Below are positions 1 through 10,184 of a stretch of 64,000 nt of DNA, piece by piece; position 1 is the first letter of the stretch, and every line of letters starts with the position of its first letter. The DNA is taken from positions 12,391 to 76,390 of the forward strand of contig SWDP01000011.1 of assembly GCA_005116885.1 (NCBI GenBank), in the 5' to 3' direction. The position numbers were made by a program, and so were the translations under genes. A model generated the notes under the pieces. That model was not told the DNA's origin. It was given only the letters and a program-made list of their open reading frames with translations, and did no database searches. The DNA is from Nitrospira sp. (GTDB lineage: Bacteria > Nitrospirota > Nitrospiria > Nitrospirales > Nitrospiraceae).

Positions 1-79
1 GTACCCAAGTGGCCAAAGGGGGCAGACTGTAAATCTGTTGCCATCGGCTTCCAAGGTTCGAATCCTTGCCTGCCCACCA
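1..79 (+). tRNA. tRNA-Tyr (GTA), 5' end cut off
   Basis: The anticodon stem 22-26 pairs with 34-38 around loop 27-33, with anticodon GTA at 29-31. The T-arm has stem CAAGG/CCTTG. The 3' acceptor strand CCTGCCC is followed by A and an encoded CCA (77-79). The long variable region after the anticodon stem is typical of class II tRNA-Tyr. The first seven acceptor bases lie before the window. The order Tyr-Gly-Thr-tuf matches the well-known tyrU-glyT-thrT-tufB arrangement. Confidence 0.93.
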
Positions 80-163
80 CATGAAAGATGCAGGTAAATG
101 GCGAGTGCTGAGCGAGCGTATACAGTCAGAACCAAGAAGAACTCAGTACTGAACTCGAGAAGG

Positions 164-238
164 GCGGGCGTAGCTCAGTGGTAGAGTTCCAGCCTTCCAA
201 GCTGGCTGTCGTGGGTTCAAATCCCATCGCCCGCTCCA
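164..238 (+). tRNA. tRNA-Gly (TCC)
   Basis: A complete cloverleaf is visible. Acceptor GCGGGCG pairs with CGCCCGC, the D-arm holds TAGCTCAG, anticodon stem CCAGC/GCTGG encloses anticodon TCC at 196-198, and the T-loop is TTCAAAT. CCA is encoded. It lies 84 bases after tRNA-Tyr and was probably co-transcribed with it. Confidence 0.96.
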
Positions 239-344
239 ATGCGCAGACGTGTGGCGTCAAACGCGAAACGTCGAGGCCATCGCTAGAGATGGTATGTCAG
301 TCCGTCGTTTCACCTTTTGCGATTCACGTTTCACGGAGCGGGAC

Positions 345-420
345 GCCCACGTAGCTCAGTTGGTAGAGCACGTCCTTGGTAAGGACGAGGTCACGCGTTC
401 GATCCGCGTCGTGGGCTCCA
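345..420 (+). tRNA. tRNA-Thr (GGT)
   Basis: A complete cloverleaf is visible. Acceptor GCCCACG pairs with CGTGGGC, anticodon stem CGTCC/GGACG encloses GGT at 378-380, the T-arm is GCG-TTCGATC-CGC type, and CCA is encoded. It is the last tRNA before the tuf start, 67 bases upstream. Confidence 0.96.
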
Positions 421-487
421 TACAGAGCTTGCTCGATCTGCGGGCTCATACAAAGGGCATCGGAGACTTTTAGAAAAGGAGCGAGGC

Positions 488-1180
<693 letters not shown>

Positions 1181-1188
1181 AGGAATGC

Positions 1189-1503
1189 ATGGTTAAGGTT
1201 GAACAAAGAATCAGGATTCGGTTGCGCGGGTTTGATTACCGTGTCTTAGACCAATCTGTGGCAGAAATTGTGGAGACTGTCCGCCGGAGTGGAGCGAAAA
1301 TTGTAGGTCCCATTCCGCTTCCTACTCGCATTGAGAAGTTTACGGTGCAGAGTGCGACACATGCAGATAAGAAGGCTCGCGAGCAGTTCGAAATCAGAAC
1401 GCATAAGCGTTTGATGGACATCATGGACGCAACGCCTGAGACCATGGATTCTCTGATGAAGTTGAACTTGGCCGCCGGCGTGGATGTTGAAATTAAGCTT
1501 TAA
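1189..1503 (+). CDS. rpsJ: 30S ribosomal protein S10
   Basis: The 104 residues are full length for S10/NusE, which sits in the 30S head and also joins transcription antitermination complexes with NusB. The conserved GPIPLPT and the RTHKRLMDI segment are present. It is the first gene of the S10 operon here and is preceded by a GAGGA ribosome binding site directly after the tuf fragment's stop. Its normal upstream neighbour would be a complete tuf. Confidence 0.97.
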   Translation: MVKVEQRIRIRLRGFDYRVLDQSVAEIVETVRRSGAKIVGPIPLPTRIEKFTVQSATHADKKAREQFEIRTHKRLMDIMDATPETMDSLMKLNLAAGVDVEIKL

Positions 1504-1532
1504 GGGTCGATGCCTGACAAGGGACATTACGC

Positions 1533-2153
1533 ATGACGAATGGGTTATTGGGTAAAAAACTGGGGATGACCCAGATATTTGACGAGACGCGGTTTACGCC
1601 TGTGACCATTATTGAGGCAGGGCCTTGCCGTGTGGTTACAATCAAGACAAAAGAACGCGATGGCTATGAATCTGTCCAGCTGTCTTTTGGTGAGGTGAAA
1701 GAGCGTAAGCTTTCAAGGGCCGAGTTGGGGCATCTGAAGAAAACAGAGGCTCCAGCCACTCGTGTACTGAGAGAGTTTAAGAAAACCGGCGAGGTGACTG
1801 TAGGGCAGTCCGTCAAAGTCGATATTTTTAAGAAAGGTGACTGGGTTGATGTCACGGGTATTTCGAAGGGAAAGGGATTTCAGGGGGTGGTAAAGCGGCA
1901 TCATTATGCCGGCGGCCCTGAGTCTCACGGATCTATGTTTCATCGTCATCCCGGTTCGATGGGAGCCAGCTCCTATCCTTCTCGTGTCTGGAAAGGGAAG
2001 ACATTGCCTGGGCATATGGGGGCGAAACAAATTACGGCACAGCGATTGAAAGTGATTGAGTCAAGACCTGATGAGAACTTGCTGTTCGTTCGAGGGGCAA
2101 TCCCTGGTGCGGCAAACGGACTAATCATGGTACGAAAGTCGAAGAAGGGGTAA
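1533..2153 (+). CDS. rplC: 50S ribosomal protein L3
   Basis: The 206 residues match bacterial L3, one of the first proteins to bind 23S rRNA. The L3 core signature lies around residues 110-165, with the glycine/histidine-rich loop GGPESHGSMFHRHPGS that reaches toward the peptidyl transferase centre. It follows rpsJ by 29 bases in the S10 operon order. Confidence 0.97.
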   Translation: MTNGLLGKKLGMTQIFDETRFTPVTIIEAGPCRVVTIKTKERDGYESVQLSFGEVKERKLSRAELGHLKKTEAPATRVLREFKKTGEVTVGQSVKVDIFKKGDWVDVTGISKGKGFQGVVKRHHYAGGPESHGSMFHRHPGSMGASSYPSRVWKGKTLPGHMGAKQITAQRLKVIESRPDENLLFVRGAIPGAANGLIMVRKSKKG

Positions 2154-2159
2154 AGGGGC

Positions 2160-2783
2160 ATGCCCACGGTTGATGTCGTTGATTTAAAGAAGCAAAAAGT
2201 TGGTTCTGTCGATCTTCCCGAGGAAGTGTTCGGCTGTAAGCCGCACTCCGCCTTAGTACATGAAGCCGTAGTGATGCAACGTGCCTGTGAACGTCAAGGT
2301 ACAGCGTCGACATTGCGACGAGGAGAAGTGGCAGGGTCTGGGAAAAAGCCATGGAAGCAAAAGCATACTGGGCGGGCTCGAGCAGGGTCGATTCGTTCGC
2401 CGGTATGGCGGCATGGCGGATCGGTGTTTGGACCGAAGCCACGTGATTATTCTTACAGCATGCCGAAGAAGAAGTACCGTGCAGCGCTCCAGAGCGCGTT
2501 GTCGGCAAAGTTGGCTGATGGGCAGGTGGTGATTGTGTCGAATCTGTCGTTGGAACAACCCAAGACGAAACTGTTGGCGCAAGCGTTGACTAACTTGGGA
2601 GGCGACACGTATGCCTTGATTGTGGCAGGTGCCGGACATGCCGGATTGGCTCAAGCTGCAGCGAATCTTCCTAACGTGTGTGTGGTGGGGCCTGAAGGAT
2701 TAAATGTGTATGACATTGTTCGGGCTGAATTGATTTTGATTCTTGAGCGTGAGTTGACGCGGGTGAAAGAGGTCTGGTCATGA
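2160..2783 (+). CDS. rplD: 50S ribosomal protein L4
   Basis: The 207 residues are typical for L4, which lines the exit tunnel and in some bacteria represses its own operon. The tunnel-loop segment with GSGKKPWKQKHTGRARAGS is intact. It starts 6 bases after rplC, and its stop overlaps the rplW start (ATGA), suggesting translational coupling. Confidence 0.97.
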   Translation: MPTVDVVDLKKQKVGSVDLPEEVFGCKPHSALVHEAVVMQRACERQGTASTLRRGEVAGSGKKPWKQKHTGRARAGSIRSPVWRHGGSVFGPKPRDYSYSMPKKKYRAALQSALSAKLADGQVVIVSNLSLEQPKTKLLAQALTNLGGDTYALIVAGAGHAGLAQAAANLPNVCVVGPEGLNVYDIVRAELILILERELTRVKEVWS

Positions 2784-3073
2784 AGGCGGGTCTCCATAAG
2801 ATTCTATTGCAGCCCTTGTTGACGGAAAAAATTACGGCGATGAGAGAAGGTAGCAATACGGTAGGCTTTCTTGTTCACCCCGATTCCAATCGTGTTCAGA
2901 TTAAGCAAGCTGTTGAGACGTTGTTGAAGGTCAAAGTAGAGCGCGTGAATGTGATGAATGTTCGTGGAAAAGTGAAGCGTCTTGGGCGTTTCTCCGGAAA
3001 ACGATCGGATTGGAAGAAGGCTTTCGTCAAGCTTAAGCAAGGCGAAAAGTTAGAGCTGTACGAGAGCGCGTAG
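2780..3073 (+). CDS. rplW: 50S ribosomal protein L23
   Basis: The 97-residue L23 sits at the tunnel exit and is the docking site for trigger factor and SRP. The start [10 protein letters not shown] and the basic segment around [19 protein letters not shown] are typical. Its ATG overlaps the rplD stop by 4 bases. Confidence 0.96.
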   Translation: MKAGLHKILLQPLLTEKITAMREGSNTVGFLVHPDSNRVQIKQAVETLLKVKVERVNVMNVRGKVKRLGRFSGKRSDWKKAFVKLKQGEKLELYESA

Positions 3074-3122
3074 TAGACATTGCACCGGGCTGACCTCGGT
3101 GTGCTGGAAGGACGACTGTAGC

Positions 3123-3947
3123 ATGGGAATCAGGGTATACAAGCCGAGGACACCGGGACGTCGCGGGATGACTGCGGTGACGACCGAAGAACTATCAAAG
3201 AAGAGGCCGGAGAAGTCACTCACGTCATTCCGACGCAGTACCGGCGCTCGGAACAATGATGGGCGGACGACTGTACGTTTTCGTGGAGGCGGACATAAGC
3301 GGCTCTATCGGAAAATCGATTTCCGGCGTTATAAAACCGGAATTCCGGGGACTATTGCTGCGCTCGAATATGACCCTAATCGGTCAGCCAGAATTGCCTT
3401 GGTACATTATAAGGATGGTGAGAAGCGTTATATTCTGGCTCCGGTCGGCTTGCAGGTCGGACATGTCGTGCAGGCAGGTGTGGGTTCTGAAGTTCGTACG
3501 GGAAATGCGCTGCCCTTATCCAGCATGCCGTTGGGAACGACTATTCATAATGTGGAGTTGAAGCCTGGAAAAGGCGGACAGTTGATTCGTAGTGCTGGTG
3601 GTGCGGCCCAGGTGATGGGACGTGATGGCGACTATGTGCAGGTGCGGCTCAGGTCAGGTGAAATGCGCAGAATCCTTTCAACCTGCATGGCCACCGTTGG
3701 ACAGGTTGGCAATACGGATCATGAGAATATTAATGTAGGGAAAGCGGGCCGGGTTCGTTGGTTAGGCAGACGCCCGAATGTTCGTGGTGTTGTGATGAAT
3801 CCGGTCGACCATCCGCATGGCGGCGGTGAAGGAAAGTCTGGGCAGGGAAATCCCCATCCAGTTTCACCGTGGGGGTTACCGACCAAGGGCTACAAGACCC
3901 GGAACAATAAAGCAACGGACAAGTTCATTATTTCCCGCCGCAAGTAG
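3123..3947 (+). CDS. rplB: 50S ribosomal protein L2
   Basis: The 274 residues are full length. The start [14 protein letters not shown] is preferred over an upstream in-frame start at 3099, because GGAAGGA precedes it and family members begin here. The near-invariant C-terminal [12 protein letters not shown] loop, whose histidine lies near the peptidyl transferase centre, is present. It is followed after 9 bases by rpsS. Confidence 0.97.
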   Translation: MGIRVYKPRTPGRRGMTAVTTEELSKKRPEKSLTSFRRSTGARNNDGRTTVRFRGGGHKRLYRKIDFRRYKTGIPGTIAALEYDPNRSARIALVHYKDGEKRYILAPVGLQVGHVVQAGVGSEVRTGNALPLSSMPLGTTIHNVELKPGKGGQLIRSAGGAAQVMGRDGDYVQVRLRSGEMRRILSTCMATVGQVGNTDHENINVGKAGRVRWLGRRPNVRGVVMNPVDHPHGGGEGKSGQGNPHPVSPWGLPTKGYKTRNNKATDKFIISRRK

Positions 3948-3956
3948 GAGTACGCG

Positions 3957-4244
3957 ATGCCGAGGTCAGTAAGTAAAGGCGCATTTGTTGACGACCATCT
4001 GCTGCAAAAAGTTGAGCGGATGAATCAGAATAAAGATCGAAAGATCATTAAAACCTGGTCGCGGCGGTCCACTGTTATTCCAGATATGATCGGACATACG
4101 TTCGCAGTTCATAACGGAAAAAAGTTCATACCTGTCTTTGTGACGGAAAACATGGTCGGGCATAAGTTGGGCGAGTTTGCTCCGACCAGGTTTTTTAAAG
4201 GGCATGGGCATGCCAGGACAGAGAAGTCAGTTGCCCTCAAGTAA
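3957..4244 (+). CDS. rpsS: 30S ribosomal protein S19
   Basis: The 95-residue S19 pairs with S13 in the 30S head near the A site. The central signature from [15 protein letters not shown] to [12 protein letters not shown] is complete. Standard position between rplB and rplV. Confidence 0.97.
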   Translation: MPRSVSKGAFVDDHLLQKVERMNQNKDRKIIKTWSRRSTVIPDMIGHTFAVHNGKKFIPVFVTENMVGHKLGEFAPTRFFKGHGHARTEKSVALK

Positions 4245-4288
4245 GTGACGGGCCGCGGTCTCGGCACATTTGATTGGATGGGAAGGTT

Positions 4289-4642
4289 ATGGCTGAAGCA
4301 CAAGCAGTTCTAAGGTTTGTACGTGTCTCTCCGAGAAAAGCGCGCCCGGTGATCGACTTGATCCGTGGGCAGCAAGTACCAATGGCGTTGGCAATGCTGA
4401 GAAATTTGCCGCGTCATGCATCGAAGGTGGTCGAAAAGATTTTGCGGTCCGCCGTAGCTAATGCAGAGCAAAAGGAAATGGGCGACAGTGAATCGATGGT
4501 GGTGTCAAAGGCATTCGTTGATTGCGGGCCGACGTTGAAGCGGTTTCGGGCTCGATCGCAGGGGCGCGCAAATGCGATTCAAAAGCGTATGAGCCATATT
4601 ACGGTCGTAGTGTCGGCTGCGAGCATGAAGGAAAAGAAGTAG
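4289..4642 (+). CDS. rplV: 50S ribosomal protein L22
   Basis: The 117-residue L22 has a beta-hairpin that lines the exit tunnel. The start at 4289 is chosen because GGGAAGG lies just before it; the frame is open from 4274 without a ribosome binding site. The [16 protein letters not shown] start and the C-terminal [22 protein letters not shown] hairpin region are typical. Confidence 0.95.
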   Translation: MAEAQAVLRFVRVSPRKARPVIDLIRGQQVPMALAMLRNLPRHASKVVEKILRSAVANAEQKEMGDSESMVVSKAFVDCGPTLKRFRARSQGRANAIQKRMSHITVVVSAASMKEKK

Positions 4643-4698
4643 GTAGAGACGGCTAAGGTAACAGATTCATTTCTCGTCTGAGTGAGGCATAAGAAGTT

Positions 4699-5370
4699 AT
4701 GGGGCATAAGACACATCCGATCGGATACCGGCTAGGATACAACGTGACGTGGTCTTCTCGATGGTATGCCAGTAAAGACTATGCGAAGCTCCTCCATCAG
4801 GACATTAAGATTCGCAAGATGGTCAAACAGCGTCTCTTTCACGCTGGTGTAGCCAAGGTTGAAATCGAGAGATCGGGAGACCAGACGCGCGTAATTATTC
4901 ACACCGCACGGCCCGGTATCATTATCGGTCGCAAGGGGGCTGAGGTCGATAAGCTCAAGGCGGAGTTGGAGAAGGCGTATTCCGGTCAAGTTTATATTAC
5001 GGTGAAGGAAATTAAGAAGCCGGAACTGGACGCCCAGTTAGTGTGTGAAAACGTCGCAACTCAGTTGGAAAAACGTGTTGCATTTCGCCGGGCGATGAAA
5101 CGCAGCGTGCAGTCCGCACTTCGTCTTGGTGCTCAAGGTATCAAGATTATGGTTGGGGGGCGTCTTGGTGGAGCGGAGATTGCCCGGTCAGAGTGGTATC
5201 GCGAAGGCCGTGTCCCTCTCCATACTCTCAGGGCGGACATCGATTACGGGTTTGCCGAAGCTCATACAACGATGGGCCAAATTGGAATTAAAACTTGGAT
5301 TTATAAGGGTGAAGTACTTCCATTGCAACCCATCAATAAAGAATCAGCCTTTGACCGTAGGCTTGGGTAA
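4699..5370 (+). CDS. rpsC: 30S ribosomal protein S3
   Basis: The 223-residue S3 lies at the mRNA entry site and has helicase-like activity. The N-terminal segment [13 protein letters not shown], the KH-type RNA-binding motif [14 protein letters not shown] (about residues 74-87), and the C-terminal domain with [18 protein letters not shown] are all present. Confidence 0.97.
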   Translation: MGHKTHPIGYRLGYNVTWSSRWYASKDYAKLLHQDIKIRKMVKQRLFHAGVAKVEIERSGDQTRVIIHTARPGIIIGRKGAEVDKLKAELEKAYSGQVYITVKEIKKPELDAQLVCENVATQLEKRVAFRRAMKRSVQSALRLGAQGIKIMVGGRLGGAEIARSEWYREGRVPLHTLRADIDYGFAEAHTTMGQIGIKTWIYKGEVLPLQPINKESAFDRRLG

Positions 5371-5384
5371 CTGAAGAGGGTATT

Positions 5385-5798
5385 GTGTTAGCACCAAAGA
5401 AAGTAAAGTTTCGTAAAATGATGAAGGGGCGTATGACCGGTAAGGCCTATCGTGGCGGTCAGATCACTCTTGGAGAGTTTGGCCTCAAGGCGCTTGAGCC
5501 AGGCTGGATTACCAGCAGGCAAATCGAGGCAGCTCGCATCGCGATCACTCGATGTGTGAAGCGTGGTGGCCAGGTGTGGACGAGAATTTTCCCTGATAAA
5601 CCGATTACCAAGAAGCCGGCTGAGACTAGAATGGGTAAGGGAAAGGGCAACCCGGAGTACTGGGTCGCTGTGGTTAAGCCTGGCCGTATTCTCTATGAAA
5701 TGGATGGTGTGACGCCAGAAGTTGCTAAGGAGGCATTCCGTTTAGCATCGCATAAGTTACCCATTGCCACTAAGTGTGTGATCCGTGGTGAGTTTTAG
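5385..5798 (+). CDS. rplP: 50S ribosomal protein L16
   Basis: The 137-residue L16 contacts A-site tRNA. It begins with GTG at 5385 behind GAAGAGGG. The sequence starts [16 protein letters not shown] and contains the [18 protein letters not shown] signature. It follows rpsC by 14 bases. Confidence 0.96.
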   Translation: MLAPKKVKFRKMMKGRMTGKAYRGGQITLGEFGLKALEPGWITSRQIEAARIAITRCVKRGGQVWTRIFPDKPITKKPAETRMGKGKGNPEYWVAVVKPGRILYEMDGVTPEVAKEAFRLASHKLPIATKCVIRGEF

Positions 5799-5838
5799 CA
5801 TTAATTGAACAAGGCGCAGGGGCAAGGAGAGTATTTTC

Positions 5839-6060
5839 ATGGACTTGAAGGAGTTACGCCAGCTTACGGAGCCTGAGTTGGCGGAGAAGGGGCAGCAGCT
5901 CACACAAGAACTTTTCAATCTTCGGTTCCAACTGGGAACAGGGAGGCTGGAAAACCCTATGCAAGTTCGTAAAACGAAGCGGTCCATCGCCAGGATTAAG
6001 ACGCTTCAGCGCGAGCTGGTACAGGCTGGTCCAACTTCCATCACGGCGAAAGGGGCTTGA
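5839..6060 (+). CDS. rpmC: 50S ribosomal protein L29
   Basis: The 73-residue L29 is a two-helix protein near the tunnel exit. [14 protein letters not shown] and the [16 protein letters not shown] helix are typical. AAGGAGAG lies upstream of the ATG. Its stop lies just before the rpsQ start. Confidence 0.95.
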   Translation: MDLKELRQLTEPELAEKGQQLTQELFNLRFQLGTGRLENPMQVRKTKRSIARIKTLQRELVQAGPTSITAKGA

Positions 6061-6062
6061 GG

Positions 6063-6329
6063 ATGGGCGAATCAGAAAATAAACGGCGTGAGTGGGTTGG
6101 ACGTGTGGTCAGTAATAAGATGAATAAGACCGTGGTTGTTGAAATCGAGCGCTCGGTTATTCATCCACTCTATAGGAAGGTGCTTCGTCGGGTCACTAAA
6201 TTCAAGGCCCATGATGAGGCCAACGTCTGCAAGATTGGTGACCGTGTGCGCATGGTTGAAACAAGGCCGATTAGTAAGGACAAGCATATGCGCGTGATTG
6301 AAGTTGTGGATAAGGGACGTAATGAATAG
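6063..6329 (+). CDS. rpsQ: 30S ribosomal protein S17
   Basis: The 88-residue S17 is an OB-fold primary 16S rRNA binder. [15 protein letters not shown] and the [19 protein letters not shown] segment match the family. The ATG at 6063, 3 bases after the rpmC stop, is preferred over an in-frame TTG at 6057; both are possible. Confidence 0.95.
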   Translation: MGESENKRREWVGRVVSNKMNKTVVVEIERSVIHPLYRKVLRRVTKFKAHDEANVCKIGDRVRMVETRPISKDKHMRVIEVVDKGRNE

Positions 6330-6367
6330 GTTGTCATTGGGTAAGGGATAGAGGGAAGACTCGAATT

Positions 6368-6736
6368 ATGATTCAAAGCTATACCTACATGGATGTGGCC
6401 GATAACTCGGGCGCCAAGCAGGCCATGTGTTTTCACGTGCTTGGGGGAACCAGGCGTCGGTACGCTTCTCTTGGAGACATTGTTGTTGTCGCTGTCAAGG
6501 AGGCGATTCCTGCAGCCACAGTCAAGAAGGGTGATGTGAGCCGAGCCGTGGTTGTGCGAACAACCAAGGAAGTGCGCCGGGAAGATGGTTCCTATATCAA
6601 GTTTGATCGGAATGCCTGTGTCTTGATCAATAAGGATGGTGATCCGGTTGGAACTCGTATCTTCGGACCAATCGCGCGCGAACTACGATGGAAGAAGTTC
6701 ATGAAGATTATTTCCCTTGCTCCGGAAGTGCTGTAG
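6368..6736 (+). CDS. rplN: 50S ribosomal protein L14
   Basis: The 122-residue L14 is at the subunit interface. The start [18 protein letters not shown] and the C-terminal [23 protein letters not shown] are characteristic. It begins the spc-type gene block, 38 bases after rpsQ with no visible terminator. Confidence 0.97.
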   Translation: MIQSYTYMDVADNSGAKQAMCFHVLGGTRRRYASLGDIVVVAVKEAIPAATVKKGDVSRAVVVRTTKEVRREDGSYIKFDRNACVLINKDGDPVGTRIFGPIARELRWKKFMKIISLAPEVL

Positions 6737-6755
6737 CGGGGATGGAGACGGCGAG

Positions 6756-7091
6756 ATGAGTAAGCAGGAGTTAAAAAAGAATCGAATTCGTAAGGGCGAT
6801 GTTGTGGTTGTGATCGCCGGTCGTGATCGTGGTAAATCGGGGAAAGTGCTTTCGGTTGATCCTGGAGCGGGGAAGGTCGTGGTCGAAAAGGTGAATATGA
6901 TCAAGCGCCACACCAAACCGAATCAGAAGGTCAAGCAAGGCGGTATTCTCGAACGAGAAGCCCCTTTTGCCGTCTCAAATGTCATGTATCTGTGTCCTGT
7001 GACGCAGAAGCCGACCCGGCTCGGGGTGCGCACGCTTGATGGTGGCCGGCGGGTCCGGTTCAGTAAAAAATCGAACGACTCAGTCGAGTAG
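6756..7091 (+). CDS. rplX: 50S ribosomal protein L24
   Basis: The 111-residue L24 is an assembly-initiating rRNA binder with a KOW motif, [21 protein letters not shown], near the N terminus. The ATG at 6756 follows GGAGACGGCGAG; longer in-frame extensions into rplN have no family support. Confidence 0.95.
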   Translation: MSKQELKKNRIRKGDVVVVIAGRDRGKSGKVLSVDPGAGKVVVEKVNMIKRHTKPNQKVKQGGILEREAPFAVSNVMYLCPVTQKPTRLGVRTLDGGRRVRFSKKSNDSVE

Positions 7092-7106
7092 GAGTGAGGA
7101 CGCCGG

Positions 7107-7762
7107 ATGGCGAAGATTGAATCAGGAAAAGGTGGTAAATCGTCAGAGCGCCGTGTACCCAAGAAAAAAGAGGGGTCGTCGGCACCTCAGGCAGTTGACC
7201 AGGGTAGTGATGAGTCGAAGTTCGCTCCGCGGATGCGCGAAACCTATCTGCAGAAGGTTGTTCCTGCGCTCATGAAAGAGTTCGGCTCAAAAACATCATG
7301 CAGGTTCCAAAGCTTGAACGGATCGTGCTGAACGTAGGTATGGGTGAAGCGATTCAGAACGTGAAGCTGCTAGAAAGCGCCGCCGGAGAGCTGGGTGCAA
7401 TTACAGGCCAAAAGCCTCTGATCACAAAGGCTAAGAAGGCTATTGCCTCCTTCAAGCTGCGACAAGGCATGCCGATCGGTACAAAGGTCACGTTGCGGAG
7501 CCGCAGAATGTGGGAGTTCTTTGATCGACTTGTGACACTGTCCTTGCCACGGATTCGTGACTTTAGGGGCGTTTCGCCAAAGTCTTTTGACGGTCGAGGC
7601 AATTACACGCTTGGTCTTAAAGAGCAATTGATTTTTCCGGAGATTAAATACGACGAAGTTGCTTCAATCCACGGAATGGACATTACGATTGTCACGACCG
7701 CGAGGACCAACGATGAAGGACGGGCACTGTTAAAACATTTAGGAATGCCATTTCGGACGTAA
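7107..7762 (+). CDS. rplE: 50S ribosomal protein L5, interrupted by a -1 frameshift
   Basis: L5 binds 5S rRNA and is essential. Two frames cover it. The first (7107 to about 7290) encodes a lysine/serine-rich leader of about 40 residues and the L5 start ([18 protein letters not shown]). The second (from about 7290 to 7762) continues with [22 protein letters not shown] to the end. The break is at a run of five A (7289-7293); one more A, or a -1 slip on AAAAAC, restores [11 protein letters not shown]. The restored protein would be about 218 residues against about 180 in most bacteria; the excess is the basic N-terminal extension. A homopolymer sequencing error is the simplest explanation in an essential gene. 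Confidence 0.9.
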
Positions 7763-7783
7763 TGTCTAGCGAAGGAGTTGCTG

Positions 7784-7969
7784 GTGTCGAGATTAGCGCT
7801 AAGAAATAAGTCAGCTATCAAGGCAAAGTTTCCGGTCAGGGACTATCACCGATGTGAGATTTGCGGGCGTGTGAGAGGGTTCTTGCGTCGGTTTCGCATG
7901 TGTAGAATTTGCTTTCGTTTGCTGAGCCTGAAGGGTGAGATCCCTGGGGTTCGGAAGTCGAGTTGGTAG
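7784..7969 (+). CDS. rpsN: 30S ribosomal protein S14, zinc-type
   Basis: The 61-residue short (type Z) S14 has the CEIC...CRIC zinc ribbon and the terminal [11 protein letters not shown]. It starts at GTG 7784, six bases after AAGGAG; the TTG two codons upstream overlaps that ribosome binding site and is unlikely. Located between rplE and rpsH as usual. Confidence 0.95.
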   Translation: MSRLALRNKSAIKAKFPVRDYHRCEICGRVRGFLRRFRMCRICFRLLSLKGEIPGVRKSSW

Positions 7970-8043
7970 GACATCCATTTTTCGCGCCACCGGGCTGATG
8001 ATGATCATCAGATTATACGGCGAATGTTGGTGAAAGGGTTAGT

Positions 8044-8439
8044 ATGGTTACAGATCCCATTAGTGACCTGTTAGTACGATTACAAAACGGACTTCGGCGG
8101 CGCCACGACACTGTCAGCGTTCCTGCCTCCCGTCTCAAGCGTGAGATCCTTCGAATTCTCCAGCACGAAGGTTATATTCAAGGCGTTCAAGCTGAGGTGG
8201 AGGATGGGCACCCTGTACTGAAAGTGCAACTGCGCTACGTCGTAGAGGGGCAACCTATGGTGACAGGTATGCAGCGGGTGAGCAAGCCTGGTCGTCGTGT
8301 CTATGTAGGGATCAAAGACATTCCACGGGTCAAGAACGGCATTGGCATGGCGATTTTATCAACTTCGAAAGGGCTGATGACAGATCAGGACTCTCGCCGT
8401 GCGGGACTGGGTGGAGAAGTGCTGTGCGCCGTATGGTAA
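8044..8439 (+). CDS. rpsH: 30S ribosomal protein S8
   Basis: The 131-residue S8 is a primary 16S rRNA binder. It begins MVTDPISDLLVRLQNG and ends with the STSKGLMTD...AGLGGEVLCAVW segment typical of S8. It follows rpsN by 74 bases. Confidence 0.97.
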   Translation: MVTDPISDLLVRLQNGLRRRHDTVSVPASRLKREILRILQHEGYIQGVQAEVEDGHPVLKVQLRYVVEGQPMVTGMQRVSKPGRRVYVGIKDIPRVKNGIGMAILSTSKGLMTDQDSRRAGLGGEVLCAVW

Positions 8440-8495
8440 TGAGAAGAGCAAGTTGGATTGTCACTGCGAAAGTTGTCTAGAGGAATGAGGCATCG

Positions 8496-9032
8496 ATGTC
8501 GCGTATAGGAAAGAAGCCAATTGATATTCCATCAGGGGTGGATGTCAAAGTTGCAGGGCCTATCGTGTCTGTAAAGGGGCCGCTCGGGAAGATTGATTGG
8601 TCGTTGTCTTCAGGCCTAGGGGTTTCGATGGCAGGTGGACAGCTTGTGGTAAATCGATCGAATGAGGATCGTCAGGTCCGCGCCATGCATGGATTAACTC
8701 GTGCAGAGCTGAGTAACATTGTTCACGGTGTGACAAAGGGTTACGAGCGTAACTTGGAAATCACTGGGGTTGGATATAAGGTTGCAGTACAGGGTCGAAC
8801 CATGAGCTTCAGTTTGGGCTATATTAATCCAGTTATCTACCCAATTCCAGTTGGAATCGACGTGAAGGTGGACAAGCAAACGCTGATTAATGTGAAGGGC
8901 GCTGACAAGCGATTAGTGGGTCAGGTTGCGGCGAATTTGCGAGCTATCAAGCCTCCGGACGTCTATAAGCAAAAAGGCGTTCGTTATGCCGGGGAAGTGT
9001 TACGCAAGAAAGCCGGAAAGACCGGGAAGTAG
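8496..9032 (+). CDS. rplF: 50S ribosomal protein L6
   Basis: The 178-residue L6 has two repeated domains near the factor-binding site. MSRIGKKPIDIPSGV at the start and PPDVYKQKGVRYAGE near the end are diagnostic. AGAGGAATGAGG precedes the ATG. Confidence 0.97.
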   Translation: MSRIGKKPIDIPSGVDVKVAGPIVSVKGPLGKIDWSLSSGLGVSMAGGQLVVNRSNEDRQVRAMHGLTRAELSNIVHGVTKGYERNLEITGVGYKVAVQGRTMSFSLGYINPVIYPIPVGIDVKVDKQTLINVKGADKRLVGQVAANLRAIKPPDVYKQKGVRYAGEVLRKKAGKTGK

Positions 9033-9040
9033 GGTGATGT

Positions 9041-9406
9041 ATGAATATTTCCGATAAAGCCAGTCAGTTAACCAGGCGGAAGCAACGGGTGCGAAAGCGC
9101 GTGTTTGGAACGGCGGAACGCCCACGGCTCAATGTGTTTCGCAGTCGCTCTCATATCTATGCTCAGATCGTTGATGATCTCAAAGGCGCGACGTTGGTGG
9201 CCGCATCTTCCCTGGATAAGTCTCTGCGCACATCTGTGAAATCTACCGGTAGCATTGATGGCGCAAAGGCTGTCGGAAAGTTATTGGCCGAACGGGCTAA
9301 GGTCGCCAAGGTGCAAGCAGTGGTATTTGATCGTGGTGGTCGGATGTATCATGGGCGAGTCAAAGCATTGGCTGAGGCATCGCGTGAAGGCGGGTTGCAG
9401 TTCTGA
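9041..9406 (+). CDS. rplR: 50S ribosomal protein L18
   Basis: The 121-residue L18 binds 5S rRNA with L5. [23 protein letters not shown] and the C-terminal [24 protein letters not shown] are typical. It starts 8 bases after rplF. Confidence 0.97.
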   Translation: MNISDKASQLTRRKQRVRKRVFGTAERPRLNVFRSRSHIYAQIVDDLKGATLVAASSLDKSLRTSVKSTGSIDGAKAVGKLLAERAKVAKVQAVVFDRGGRMYHGRVKALAEASREGGLQF

Positions 9407-9465
9407 GTCAGACTTCGCTTCCGTTGCGGTATGAGGGCGAGGGGAACAAAGAGGAGAGATGATAG

Positions 9466-9975
9466 GTGCGAGTTAATCCAGATGAACTAAGCCTGAAAGA
9501 CAAGGTTGTATTTATCAACCGGGTCGCGAAAGTCGTAAAGGGCGGAAAACGCTTTAATTTCTGTGCTTTGGTTGTGGTCGGAGATGGACAGGGATGGGTT
9601 GGGATTGGGAAAGGCAAAGCTGCTGAAGTACCTGTCGCAATCTCGAAGGCGGTCGAACAGGCCAAGAAGAACCTGGTGCACGTTGCCCTCACATCCGGGA
9701 CGATTGCGCACGAGGTGCATGGGCTGTTCGGTGCCGAACATGTCCTTCTCAAGCCCGCAAAGAAGGGGGCGGGAATTATTGCCGGAGGCGCTGTCCGTGC
9801 GGTGGTTGAGGTTGCCGGCGTCCATAACATCATTGCGAAGACGCTCGGCCGAGGAAATCCGTTTAATACGGTTCGTGCCACGCTCAACGGTCTTTGCCAG
9901 CTCCGCAATGCTGAAGACGTTCTTCATATGCGCCGTACCGTGGTGGGTGAGGTACAGAATAGGGTGAGAGTCTAA
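9466..9975 (+). CDS. rpsE: 30S ribosomal protein S5
   Basis: The 169-residue S5 affects decoding fidelity and mRNA unwinding. It starts at GTG behind GAGGAGAG. The double-stranded-RNA-binding-like N domain (VVKGGKRFNFCALVVVGD) and the C domain (AGVHNIIAKTLGRGNPFN) are intact. Its stop overlaps the rpmD start (TAATG). Confidence 0.97.
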   Translation: MRVNPDELSLKDKVVFINRVAKVVKGGKRFNFCALVVVGDGQGWVGIGKGKAAEVPVAISKAVEQAKKNLVHVALTSGTIAHEVHGLFGAEHVLLKPAKKGAGIIAGGAVRAVVEVAGVHNIIAKTLGRGNPFNTVRATLNGLCQLRNAEDVLHMRRTVVGEVQNRVRV

Positions 9976-10184
9976 TGTCTACAGTGCAAACCACCGTGGC
10001 TGCCCCGAAGGGGTTTGTGATCACCTTACGGCGAAGCCCGATTGGCACACCGCAGAAACATCGGCTTGTGTTGACTGGCCTTGGCTTGAGGAAGATCAGG
10101 CAGCAGGTGACTCGCCCCAATACTCCACAAGTCAGAGGGATGATTGGTAAAGTCGGATATCTATTGGAAGTGCAGCCACAATGA
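9975..10184 (+). CDS. rpmD: 50S ribosomal protein L30
   Basis: The 69-residue L30 contains [26 protein letters not shown] and a short C-terminal strand. It shares one base with the rpsE stop, and its stop overlaps the rplO start. Confidence 0.95.
   Translation: MSTVQTTVAAPKGFVITLRRSPIGTPQKHRLVLTGLGLRKIRQQVTRPNTPQVRGMIGKVGYLLEVQPQ

Noticed and set aside
7285-7300. Programmed -1 frameshift in rplE
   Set aside because: The A run could allow slippage, but no stimulatory structure is evident and such control of L5 is not known to me; an indel error is simpler.
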